In this document: positions 27,081-35,344 of the stretch, in pieces | Position numbering within the stretch: the first letter of the stretch is position 1 | How the letters are laid out: every line of letters starts with the position of its first letter | Source: Bacillota bacterium | GTDB lineage: Bacteria > Bacillota > Clostridia > Oscillospirales > Ruminococcaceae | DNA length: 64,000 nucleotides | NCBI GenBank assembly: GCA_023460535.1 | Contig: JAEWPV010000016.1 | Span: forward strand, 310,001-374,000 | Reading direction: 5' to 3' | The notes under the pieces: generated by a model | Told to the model about the DNA's origin: nothing | What the model saw: the letters and a program-made list of their open reading frames with translations, nothing else | Database searches by the model: none | Program-made: the position numbers and the translations under genes

Positions 27081-28040
27081 ATGAAAGCGAAAACGCGAAT
27101 AAGCGCTGGCGCAGCAGTTGCACCAAACCTAAAAAAAGCAAAAGCAATCTATTATCTTAAGCAATCGTGGATGCTGTACCTGATGCTTCTCCTGCCCATG
27201 GCTTTTTTTGTAGTGTTTCGGTATGTGCCCATGACCAATATCGTCATGGCATTTAAGGACTACAATCTGTTTAAAGGGGTATGGGAATCTCCCTGGGTTG
27301 GTCTGAAATGGTTTGAACAGACCCTTCAGTCGCGCGATTTTTACAACGCGCTACGCAACACGTTCGTGCTCAATACGTTGGATCTGGTTGTCAGCTTCCC
27401 CGCGGCGATTATGCTGGCGCTTCTGCTCAATGAGCTTGCGTTTAAGCGATACAAACGTGTTACACAGACTATCGCGTATCTTCCGCACTTTTTGTCGTGG
27501 ATAATCATCAGCGGTATGGCCAAGCAGCTGCTTGCCTCACAAACCGGTGTTGTGAACATGGCGCTTACCGGCTTAGGCATCGGACCGGTTGACTTTTTGA
27601 CAAACAACACATTATGGGTTGGCACTTATGTATTCTTCGGGTTGTGGAAGGATATCGGATGGAATACCATCATCTTTCTTGCGGCCATTACCGGTATCAA
27701 CGCCGAGCTGTACGAGGCGGCGGAGGTGGACGGTGCGGGACGTTTGCGCAAAATCTGGAACGTCACACTCCCGGGTATCCGTTCTACCATTGTGGTGCTT
27801 TTGATTATGAACCTCGGACGCATTTTGGGAATTGAGCTGGATCGCCCCTACGCGATGGGCAACGATTTGGTGCGATCGGTGGCCGATGTGCTCAGTACGC
27901 TTGTTTACCGCGTCGGTATTCGTTCGTTCCAGTTCTCTTACACCGCGGCAATCGGTTTGTTCCAGTCCATTGTCTGTGTCATATTCTTATCGGTGGCTAA
28001 TTTCTTGGCCAAACGCTTCGGAGAACGAGGCATCTGGTAA
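27081..28040 (+). CDS. ABC sugar transporter permease, LplB type
   Basis: A 319-residue inner-membrane permease with about six transmembrane helices and the permease signature EAAEVDGAGRLRKIWNVTLPGI near 210-232. Proteins of this class import oligosaccharides (CUT1). It starts 11 bases after aguA, so the likely cargo is an aldouronic acid or glucurono-xylooligosaccharide. No ATP-binding subunit is encoded in the locus; a shared MsmX-type ATPase elsewhere is expected. Confidence 0.93.
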   Translation: MKAKTRISAGAAVAPNLKKAKAIYYLKQSWMLYLMLLLPMAFFVVFRYVPMTNIVMAFKDYNLFKGVWESPWVGLKWFEQTLQSRDFYNALRNTFVLNTLDLVVSFPAAIMLALLLNELAFKRYKRVTQTIAYLPHFLSWIIISGMAKQLLASQTGVVNMALTGLGIGPVDFLTNNTLWVGTYVFFGLWKDIGWNTIIFLAAITGINAELYEAAEVDGAGRLRKIWNVTLPGIRSTIVVLLIMNLGRILGIELDRPYAMGNDLVRSVADVLSTLVYRVGIRSFQFSYTAAIGLFQSIVCVIFLSVANFLAKRFGERGIW

Positions 28041-28105
28041 CATGGCAACAGGAGCTGCTTCATTGACGCAACGTTTCTGAAAATTTATAACCGAGGAGGA
28101 ATACG

Positions 28106-29026
28106 ATGGCTCAGACCAAAGGGGCAAAGGATATCGATTCCGGAAGCCGTATCGTAAAAACCAGAGCGACCAAGATAGTGGATTGGATTATCGCTGTCCT
28201 TTGTTTTTTCATTATTCTGGCATGTTTATTGCCGTTCCTGAACATTATCGCGCGATCCCTGAGCTCGCCGAATGCAATTATAAATCGACAGGTCTCCTTC
28301 TGGCCGGTGGATTTCTCGCTGGATTCTTACATCTACGTGTTTAAGGACGCCGCGTTTTCCCGCTCGATGATCTGGACGGCGATTCTGACGCTGATTTCCA
28401 CAGCGGTTTCGATGATTATGACTATCCTTTGTGCGTACCCCTTGACCTATGATTGGCTCAAAGGCAGGCGCGTCATCAGCACGCTGATTATTTTAACCAT
28501 GTATTTCAGTGCGGGTACCATCCCGAACTACATCCTGATGAAGGACCTGAATCTGCTCAACAATCCGTTGGTGCTGATTATTCCCAACTGTATCTCAGTT
28601 TTCAACGTAATTATTCTGCGCAGCTTTTTCTTTGGCATCCCCTTAAGCCTACGAGAATCTGCGGAGCTAGACGGGGCGAACCCCTTTACTGTTTTGATGC
28701 ATGTGTATCTTCCCTTATCCACCTCGGTGCTTGCTACGCTTGCGCTGTTTTACGCGGTGGGCCGTTGGAACGGATTTTCCGACGCGCTGCTGTATATGAC
28801 CGACCCCAAGTTCGCCCCCATTCAGCTTAAGCTGTTTCAAATTATCAACAACCTGTCGGCTATAGAGATCTCGCAGGTAGAGGGCGTCGCGGGGGGTGCG
28901 CCCACGGCAAGTGAAGGCTTAAAAGCGGCAAGCGTTATGTTTGCCACGGTACCCATCGTAATGGTTTATCCGTTTGCGCAGAGATATTTTATCTCCGGTG
29001 TTACGGTGGGTGCGGTAAAGGGATAA
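28106..29026 (+). CDS. ABC sugar transporter permease, YtcP type
   Basis: A 306-residue carbohydrate permease, partner of the upstream LplB-type protein. Six membrane segments are visible, with the EAA-like loop RESAELDGANPFTVLMHVYLP near 185-205 and the family C-terminal block FAQRYFISGVTVGAVKG. GAGGAGGAA precedes the ATG. It is the third gene of the aguA operon and is followed by the substrate-binding lipoprotein. Confidence 0.93.
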   Translation: MAQTKGAKDIDSGSRIVKTRATKIVDWIIAVLCFFIILACLLPFLNIIARSLSSPNAIINRQVSFWPVDFSLDSYIYVFKDAAFSRSMIWTAILTLISTAVSMIMTILCAYPLTYDWLKGRRVISTLIILTMYFSAGTIPNYILMKDLNLLNNPLVLIIPNCISVFNVIILRSFFFGIPLSLRESAELDGANPFTVLMHVYLPLSTSVLATLALFYAVGRWNGFSDALLYMTDPKFAPIQLKLFQIINNLSAIEISQVEGVAGGAPTASEGLKAASVMFATVPIVMVYPFAQRYFISGVTVGAVKG

Positions 29027-29094
29027 GCCTGATTATCATTGTTACCCTTGCATACAAGGTCGTATGCTTCAACGAATAGAATGGAGGATTATTT

Positions 29095-30705
29095 ATGAAA
29101 AAAGGTATTTCCTTGTTTCTGGCCTGCATGATGGTTATTGGTCTGTTGGCCGCTTGTACACCTGCTGCGCCCCAACCGGCGCCTTCTTCGGCTCCTGCTT
29201 CTGAGGCACCTTCCGACGCGAAGCCCGAGTACACCGAGATTACGGTCGAGATCTTTGACCGCGGTACAGACGGCGGAAGAAGCGACCCCACAAACAACTT
29301 CTATACCGATTGGATTAAGCAGAAGATTCTTGAGGAAGAAAACATCGGCGTTACCTTTGTTCCTGTTTCCCGTTGGGAAGAGATGGAGCAGCTCACAAAC
29401 CTCATGGCATCGGGCACAGCTCCCGACATCTGCGTAACCTACAGCGCCGACCTGATTACCACCTACCGTGAGATGGGCGGTCTGGTTGACCTTGCACCTT
29501 ACATCAACGAGTATCTTCCTGTGCTCGATGAGTTCCTGGGTGAAGACGAGGCCGTTCCCGGCAAGAGACTGATTGCCCGTCAGACCACAGAGACTGGACA
29601 GATCTTCTCTATCCCCGCTCGCCGCGTTAACACCGCAGCGGTCAGCACCTTTGTTCGTCAGGACTGGCTGGACAAACTGAACATGGCTGCCCCCACAACC
29701 CGCGAGGAATTCTACAACATGCTTAAGGAATTCAAGGCAAAGGATCCCGGCGGCGTTGGCAACAATATCATCCCCTTCATCATCGGCTCCAGAGACGTTC
29801 GCTGGCGTGCACGTACCCTGATCGAGTCGTTCATAGACCCGAGCGTAAGCGAGCAGGATCGCTGGATCAACAACGTTGTTGAGCGTGACTTCCTTGTACC
29901 CGGCTACAAAGAGGGCGTTCGCTACCTGAACAAGCTGTACAACGAAGGCTTGACCGACACCGAGTTTGCCCTGCATACCGACGATGTAAACAGCGACAAC
30001 CTCATCAAGAGCGGCGTGGTTGGCGCGTTTATCCACAACTGGGATCAGCCCTACCGTCCGAACCCCGGCCTGCAGAATGACCTTCAGGCAAACGTACCCG
30101 GCGCTACCTATGTAAGCGTTGATTGCTTCGAGAACGCTGCCGGTAAGTACACGAAGGGCGCATATGAGCCCGCCGGTCTGAACTTCTTTATCCCCACTAC
30201 CAGTAAGAATGTCGAGGCTGCTCTGCGTTATGTTAACTGGCTCTCGAAATTTGAGAACCGTTACTTCCTGCAGGTTGGCGAAGAAGGCGTTACCCACGAT
30301 CTCGTGGACGGTATACCGGTGGTTAAGCCTGCAGAAGGCGCAAAAATCATGAACTCCGGTAATAACCTGGACTACACCATCATGATTAATGGCGTTGACA
30401 CCGGCGACGATGCCAACAACGTTAAGGCTACTGCTCTTTCTTATGGCGTAGACCCCGCGTTGGTTCTCAAGGCGTATGAGGATTCTATGAGAGACGCGAG
30501 GCCCCTGCTCGTCGTTCCCGGTCTTACCCTGACCGCGGCGGCTCCCGTTAGCCAGACATTGGTTGACAAGGGCTGGACCCTGCTTGCAGAAGCAGTAACC
30601 GCGAAGCCTGACCAGTTCGACGCGAAATGGGATGCCGGCATTGCCGATTGGCTTGCTTCCGGCGCTCAGGCAGTAGTTGACGAGCGTGCTTCCAAAGTTA
30701 AATAA
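29095..30705 (+). CDS. ABC transporter substrate-binding lipoprotein, LplA type
   Basis: A 536-residue extracellular solute-binding protein. The signal peptide ends in the lipobox LLAAC (Cys21), followed by a Pro/Ala/Ser linker (22-40) and a two-lobe binding domain. EEENIGVTF and a run of GTAPDICVTY are typical of the long CUT1 binding proteins associated with LplB/YtcP permeases. GGAGG precedes the ATG. It is the last gene of the aguA operon and should capture the acidic xylooligosaccharides hydrolysed by AguA; substrate inferred from neighbours. Confidence 0.93.
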   Translation: MKKGISLFLACMMVIGLLAACTPAAPQPAPSSAPASEAPSDAKPEYTEITVEIFDRGTDGGRSDPTNNFYTDWIKQKILEEENIGVTFVPVSRWEEMEQLTNLMASGTAPDICVTYSADLITTYREMGGLVDLAPYINEYLPVLDEFLGEDEAVPGKRLIARQTTETGQIFSIPARRVNTAAVSTFVRQDWLDKLNMAAPTTREEFYNMLKEFKAKDPGGVGNNIIPFIIGSRDVRWRARTLIESFIDPSVSEQDRWINNVVERDFLVPGYKEGVRYLNKLYNEGLTDTEFALHTDDVNSDNLIKSGVVGAFIHNWDQPYRPNPGLQNDLQANVPGATYVSVDCFENAAGKYTKGAYEPAGLNFFIPTTSKNVEAALRYVNWLSKFENRYFLQVGEEGVTHDLVDGIPVVKPAEGAKIMNSGNNLDYTIMINGVDTGDDANNVKATALSYGVDPALVLKAYEDSMRDARPLLVVPGLTLTAAAPVSQTLVDKGWTLLAEAVTAKPDQFDAKWDAGIADWLASGAQAVVDERASKVK

Positions 30706-30740
30706 TCAACCCAACCCATAGCAACTATCAAATCGTTTTG

Positions 30741-30784
30741 GAGGAGGTTTGCAGTCAATCGGTTGCAAGCCTCCTCTATTTTTT
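30741..30784 (+). terminator. Terminator after the binding lipoprotein
   Basis: Stem GAGGAGGTTTGCA / TGCAAGCCTCCTC (one G-U pair) followed by TATTTTTT. It ends the aguA-transporter operon. Confidence 0.9.
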
Positions 30785-31005
30785 AAAACGCGCCCGAGAA
30801 AAACTGTATGATGCAAACGCCCATTTTAGCTGGGATTGTATGCACACTCGAACAACACACAACGGCATGGCAAACAAAGCACTGGCTGCAAACGCACAGT
30901 GGCTTCTTATCTTCGGCATACAGCGCCGAAACCGAATTTGCACAGACCGCTGCGTGCAGCGTTGGAAAAGATAGATTCATACCCAATATTTTTGAGGTGA
31001 TAAAT
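30785..31005 (+). other. Leader region before the first Gfo/Idh gene
   Basis: An open frame continuous with the downstream dehydrogenase runs from 30808, but its translation is unlike the family and the normal N-terminus starts at 31006. I see no clear promoter; the region is treated as an untranslated leader. Confidence 0.4.
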
Positions 31006-32175
31006 ATGATAAGAGTAGCAATCGTCGGAGTAGGTAACATCTCCCGTCTGCATTTTGAAGGCTTTTTGACATTCCCTGAGCGGTGCAAGATTGTGGCGTT
31101 GGCGGATATTGTACCCGAGCGCGCCACCGACGCAAAAAAGCGCTTAAAGCTGACGGACGCACGGACGTTCTCGTCCCATACCGAGATGCTCGAGCAGATG
31201 GCGGACGAGATTGACCTCGTAAGCATCTGCACCCCGCCTTACTGCCACGCGCAGATATCCATCGATAGCTTAAACGCAGGCTGCAACGTGGTGGTAGAAA
31301 AGCCGATGGCGGCAAGCTTAGAGGAATGCGACGCGATGCTCGCGGCCGAAAAGGCAAGCGGCAAAATTCTATCGGTTATCGCACAGAACCGCTTTCGTGA
31401 GCCGATACAGGCGTTAAAGCATATCCTAAACGCGGGGCTAATCGGCAACGTGCTGCACGCTCAGGTGGATTCGCACTGGTGGCGTGGTCACAGCTACTAC
31501 GACCTGTGGTGGCGCGGACGCTGGGACAAGGAAGGCGGCGGCTGCACCCTAAACCACGCGGTACACCACATCGATATGCTGATGTGGATGATGAACCTGC
31601 CCGATAAGGTAACCGCCATCCTTTCAAACGCCGCGCACGATAACTCTGAGGTGGAGGACATCTCGATTGCCGTTTTGCAGTACCCCAAGGGTGTGCTGGC
31701 ACAGATAACCAGCTCGGTTATTCACCACGGCGAGGAGCAGCAGGTAATCTTTCAGGGCGAAAAGGCAAGGGTTTCCGCACCGTGGAAGGTGGCGGCGTCC
31801 CAGTCGCAGCCCAACGGCTTCCCCGTGCCCAACGAGAAGCTGGAGCAGGAGCTGAACGAATTTGTAAGCAAGCTGCCCGAGCTGCCCTACACCGGGCATA
31901 CGGGACAGATTGAAAACGTGCTTGCGGCAATCGAAACAGGCACACGCCCCGCTATCGGCGGCGAAGACGGACGCAAGACCATCGAGATGATTACATCCAT
32001 CTTCAAATCGGGCAGCTTGGGGTGCACCGTAGAGCTGCCGCTGAAAAAGGACGACCCGTTCTATACAGTACAAGGCATACTAAAAAGCACGCCGCGCTTT
32101 TTTGAAAAGAGCACATCGCTTAACGACCTGGGCGGCGACATCACCGTGGGCAGCGATTACAAGATGAAGCTGTAA
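31006..32175 (+). CDS. Gfo/Idh/MocA family oxidoreductase, first of a pair
   Basis: A 389-residue NAD(P)-dependent dehydrogenase. The Rossmann start is IRVAIVGVGNISRLHFEGF, the conserved EKPMA motif is near 96-100, and the C-terminal alpha/beta domain contains GGGCTLNHAVHHIDMLMWM with the catalytic-type histidines. GAGGTG supports ATG 31006. It follows the glucuronoxylan transporter and may oxidise or interconvert a uronate or sugar acid; the substrate is not readable from sequence. Confidence 0.9.
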   Translation: MIRVAIVGVGNISRLHFEGFLTFPERCKIVALADIVPERATDAKKRLKLTDARTFSSHTEMLEQMADEIDLVSICTPPYCHAQISIDSLNAGCNVVVEKPMAASLEECDAMLAAEKASGKILSVIAQNRFREPIQALKHILNAGLIGNVLHAQVDSHWWRGHSYYDLWWRGRWDKEGGGCTLNHAVHHIDMLMWMMNLPDKVTAILSNAAHDNSEVEDISIAVLQYPKGVLAQITSSVIHHGEEQQVIFQGEKARVSAPWKVAASQSQPNGFPVPNEKLEQELNEFVSKLPELPYTGHTGQIENVLAAIETGTRPAIGGEDGRKTIEMITSIFKSGSLGCTVELPLKKDDPFYTVQGILKSTPRFFEKSTSLNDLGGDITVGSDYKMKL

Positions 32176-32204
32176 CGAATAACGATACAAAGAGGTGTAA
32201 TGCA

Positions 32205-33293
32205 TTGAACACATCTGACGGTATGAACTATGCACCCGTGGGTAAAGCAAGCCCCGTTGTAAAGCCGGGCGAGTTCGTATTTGCCGCCGTGGGGCTGGAC
32301 CACGGGCACATCTATGGCATGTGCAACGGGCTGGTAGAGGCAGGCGGTACACTCAAATGGGTGTACGACCCCGACCCCGCTAAGGCGGAAAGCTTTAAAA
32401 AGCAGTATCCTCAAGTTACAATCGCGCGCAGCGAGGACGAGGTGTTGCTCGACCCCGAGGTGCTTCTCGTGGCGGGAGCCTGCGTAACCAGCGAGCGCTG
32501 TGCACTCGGCTTGCGCGTAATGGCGGCGGGCAAGGACTACTTTACCGACAAAGCGCCCCTGACCACACTCGACCAGCTGGCGGCAGCCAAAGAGCTGTGC
32601 GCCAAAACGGGTAAAAAGTACGCGGTGTACTACTCCGAGCGCCTGCACTGCGAAACCGCAATCTTTGCGGGTCAGCTGATAGAGGAGGGCGCCATCGGTC
32701 GGGTTTTGCAGGTCATCGGCATGGGTCCCCACCGCGTGGGCAACCCCGCAAACCGCCCCGACTGGTTCTTTAAAAAGGAGAAGTACGGCGGCATCCTGTG
32801 CGACATCGGCAGCCACCAGATTGAGCAGATACTGTTCTACACCGGCGCGAAGGATGCAAGCATCGTCCGCAGCCAGATAGCAAACTACAACCACCCCGAC
32901 TACCCCGAGCTTGACGACTTCGGCGACGCGTCGCTGGTAACCGACAACGGTTCCACTGGCTACTTCCGCGTGGACTGGTTTACCCCCGACGGCCTGCAGA
33001 TGTGGGGCGACGGGCGCAGCTTTATTCTGGGCACCGAGGGCTATATTGAGCAGCGCAAGTATATGAACATCGGCGTGCCGGACAGCCCCGCCCACCTGTT
33101 TTTAGCAAACGGCAAGGGCGAAAAGCACTTCCACGTGCACGGGCAGGTCGGCTTCCCCTACTTCGGGGCGCTGGTGCTCGACTGCCTGAACCGCACCGAG
33201 AACGCCATGACCCAAGAGCACGCCTTTAAGGCGGCAGAGCTGTGCGTAAAGGCGCAGCTGCAGGCAGTGGAGCTGACGGGACGTACGGTATAG
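32205..33293 (+). CDS. Gfo/Idh/MocA family oxidoreductase, second of a pair
   Basis: A 362-residue dehydrogenase-like protein. The N-terminal Rossmann region is FAAVGLDHGHIYGMCNGLVEAGG, the equivalent of EKP reads DKAPLTT, and GGILCDIGSHQIEQILFY is the catalytic-region helix. The start is TTG with AGAGGTG 7 bases before; the only nearby ATG runs into a stop. It lies 29 bases after the first dehydrogenase and is only distantly similar to it, so the two may act in sequence or as a hetero-oligomer. Confidence 0.88.
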   Translation: MNTSDGMNYAPVGKASPVVKPGEFVFAAVGLDHGHIYGMCNGLVEAGGTLKWVYDPDPAKAESFKKQYPQVTIARSEDEVLLDPEVLLVAGACVTSERCALGLRVMAAGKDYFTDKAPLTTLDQLAAAKELCAKTGKKYAVYYSERLHCETAIFAGQLIEEGAIGRVLQVIGMGPHRVGNPANRPDWFFKKEKYGGILCDIGSHQIEQILFYTGAKDASIVRSQIANYNHPDYPELDDFGDASLVTDNGSTGYFRVDWFTPDGLQMWGDGRSFILGTEGYIEQRKYMNIGVPDSPAHLFLANGKGEKHFHVHGQVGFPYFGALVLDCLNRTENAMTQEHAFKAAELCVKAQLQAVELTGRTV

Positions 33294-33338
33294 GCGATAC
33301 TCGTTTTTATTTGATTATTTCATTGGTGATATAACAGG

Positions 33339-33382
33339 CAACCCGAACCCAACTCGTTTTTACGGTGGGTTCGGGTTGTTTG
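33339..33382 (+). terminator. Terminator after the Gfo/Idh pair
   Basis: Perfect 13-base arms CAACCCGAACCCA / TGGGTTCGGGTTG with a 14-base loop, then TTTGCG. It separates the carbohydrate locus from the AT-rich ATPase gene. Confidence 0.85.
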
Positions 33383-33503
33383 CGTGTGTGGGGGAGTGGG
33401 TGTTATTTGAGATTTGATATATGAGATATGGGATACAGAAGTGTTAGTTTATTAATTCAATTGTTTTTCATAAATATACTTTATGTGATTGATTATTACA
33501 TTA

Positions 33504-33533
33504 TTTACAGATAATATACATACATGCTAATAT
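33504..33533 (+). promoter_or_regulatory. Promoter candidate of the OLD-like gene
   Basis: TTTACA at 33504-33509 and TAATAT at 33528-33533 with 18 bases between, inside a very AT-rich 150-base leader; the gene's own AAGGAG lies just before the ATG. Confidence 0.5.
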
Positions 33534-33569
33534 AGGAATATAAAAGCAATTGATGAAGGAGAATAAAGT

Positions 33570-35075
33570 ATGAGTTTATTGGATGTGAAAATAAGTAAAA
33601 TTAAGGGAATTTCAAATGGTACTATTAGTTTGCCCATTGATAATGGAGTATTTCTAATCGTAGGAAGCAACGGCAGTGGCAAAAGTACCATTATGTCTTG
33701 CTTAGCTCAGTTAATTTCTAGACATAATTTAGGGCTTCTTCGCAAAGAGGATTATACAACCGATTCGTTCGTGAGTTTTGAAATGGATAATTTACAAGAC
33801 ACTTGGACATGTACTGAAGCTGGCTTTTGGAAAGCACAATCTTTTCCTCATACTATGAAGTTTAATGGTATGTATGAGGGTAGCTTGTTTTATGGCGCGC
33901 GTTTTGAAGACTCAAAGAATGTAGATGACTTAATTGTTGAGAACAAGATTGAAGAAGGATATATCGTTGATGCTGATGAATACATTATTGAGCATCTGGG
34001 GTTAATTCTTCATAATAACAAGACACATTATACGCAACTTAAACGTATTAGAAACAAGCAAATTGCTAAGGACGTTTTCAAATTAAAAAATACTCCCTAT
34101 TTTTGCATGTCTAATGAGAAATTGATAAGTCAATATCGCATGAGTTCAGGGGAGTGTCTGCTGATTTCACTGCTCCACTTTGTCTACAACTCAATTATTA
34201 GGCGCTCATTGCCAACAAACGAGCCTATTCTGATGTTGATTGATGAAATAGAGTTAGCATTACACCCTGTTGCGATTTCGAATTTAATAGATCTGCTGAA
34301 CTCATTGACCGAAACGTATCGTAACCTGACCGTTATTTTAACATCGCACGCACCAGAGGTTATTCGCAAAGTAAAGCCTGAAAATACATTTAAGTTAGAA
34401 CTCCCTGGAGACGATGGACAAAGTTTTTCCATTGTAACACCATGTTATCCGAGCTATTCAATAAGAGATGTTTATACACATGACGGGTTTGACTTTCTTT
34501 TATTAGTCGAGGATGAATTAGCAAAGCTTATTGTGAAAAATGCTATTGAAACATTGAATCTTGACAGCAGTAGGCTTGTAAATGTTACCCCAGTAGGTGG
34601 ATGGACTAATGTTCTTAAGTTGCACCATGAAATTGTATATAATAATATTTTGGGGGTTGGCAAAACGGTAATTAGTATTTTAGACGGGGATATAATTGGA
34701 CAACTTTCACCTGAGCAACAACTAATGGCACCAATGTTTTTGCCTGTTAGTAGCTTGGAAAAATTCCTTCGACTAACTTTGGTTGAAAAATTGAACAACA
34801 AAATTAAGAAAAGCATTAATGATAGATTTTTTTCATTAAGCTCAATAGACAGATTAATAAAAGCTTATCTTGACGAGGAATCAACTTTAAGAATAAAAAA
34901 TACTGCTTCCTACAGGGAGGATAAAAACGGTAAACGCTTGTATAACAAAATAAGGGGACATTTACGCGAACGACGCATTTCTGATGAAATGTTTGTTAAT
35001 GGTATTTATGAAATAATTCAAAAGGAGATTGATTTTTCTGGTTTTCATGGTGAATTAAGTAAACGTCTACAATGA
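33570..35075 (+). CDS. OLD-like protein: ABC-type ATPase with C-terminal TOPRIM-like domain
   Basis: A 501-residue protein. The ATPase half shows Walker A GSNGSGKST (Lys38), ABC signature MSSGE near 191-195, Walker B MLIDEIE (Asp225/Glu226) and the switch histidine TSHAPE (His260). The C-terminal half looks like a TOPRIM nuclease: LLVEDELAK (Glu314), a conserved Gly-Gly-Trp turn, and SILDGDI (Asp372/Asp374). This order is that of OLD-family nucleases, several of which defend against phage. No UvrD-like partner follows, so it is a stand-alone form and not a Gabija pair. Codon use is much more AT-rich than in neighbouring genes, pointing to transfer. Confidence 0.8.
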   Translation: MSLLDVKISKIKGISNGTISLPIDNGVFLIVGSNGSGKSTIMSCLAQLISRHNLGLLRKEDYTTDSFVSFEMDNLQDTWTCTEAGFWKAQSFPHTMKFNGMYEGSLFYGARFEDSKNVDDLIVENKIEEGYIVDADEYIIEHLGLILHNNKTHYTQLKRIRNKQIAKDVFKLKNTPYFCMSNEKLISQYRMSSGECLLISLLHFVYNSIIRRSLPTNEPILMLIDEIELALHPVAISNLIDLLNSLTETYRNLTVILTSHAPEVIRKVKPENTFKLELPGDDGQSFSIVTPCYPSYSIRDVYTHDGFDFLLLVEDELAKLIVKNAIETLNLDSSRLVNVTPVGGWTNVLKLHHEIVYNNILGVGKTVISILDGDIIGQLSPEQQLMAPMFLPVSSLEKFLRLTLVEKLNNKIKKSINDRFFSLSSIDRLIKAYLDEESTLRIKNTASYREDKNGKRLYNKIRGHLRERRISDEMFVNGIYEIIQKEIDFSGFHGELSKRLQ

Positions 35076-35219
35076 TTTGCATCCTACATTCCTGTATATA
35101 AAAAGAGAAATAGTTAATACATATCAGCTTCATCCGTGCATTTTGTTGTCTACAAACCCACCCCAGATACCCAAAAAAGGTTACTGAGGTTACCCCTCTT
35201 TATTAACCGCATCCCCACA

Positions 35220-35228
35220 CCCCCCCCC
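35220..35228 (+). repeat. Poly-C tract
   Basis: Nine consecutive cytosines inside a wider C-rich stretch (35201-35250), about 35 bases upstream of a TATAAT element. Homopolymers of this kind are prone to length changes. Confidence 0.7.
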
Positions 35229-35260
35229 GAAAATTCCACCCCCATAACCCCGCAGAAATA

Positions 35261-35269
35261 TGGTATAAT
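35261..35269 (+). promoter_or_regulatory. Extended -10 promoter of the disulfide reductase gene
   Basis: TGGTATAAT at 35261-35269, 76 bases before the ATG at 35345. No good -35 hexamer is present; the C-rich tract occupies the upstream area. Confidence 0.55.
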
Positions 35270-35344
35270 AACTACAAATATCTGCACTAACCCTTTCACA
35301 CTCCCCATTCAAAAAACAACGCAAAACCAAACGGAGGGCAAACC

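Noticed and set aside
29089..30297. 402-codon open frame antisense to the binding lipoprotein gene
   Set aside because: It mirrors a high-confidence lipoprotein gene with a lipobox and ribosome binding site. Its translation shows no family features and has a repetitive Arg-rich tail complementary to the real linker.
30808..31005. N-terminal extension of the first Gfo/Idh protein
   Set aside because: The extra 66 residues are unlike the family, whose Rossmann start begins at 31006 with its own GAGGTG site.
33299..33362. Two copies of ACTCGTTTTTA as attachment-like direct repeats flanking the AT-rich islet
   Set aside because: Both copies lie on the same side of the islet, 53 bases apart, and no integrase is present.
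33570..35075. Gabija or PARIS pair
   Set aside because: Only the ATPase/TOPRIM-like gene is present. No UvrD helicase or DUF4435 partner follows, so neither name applies.
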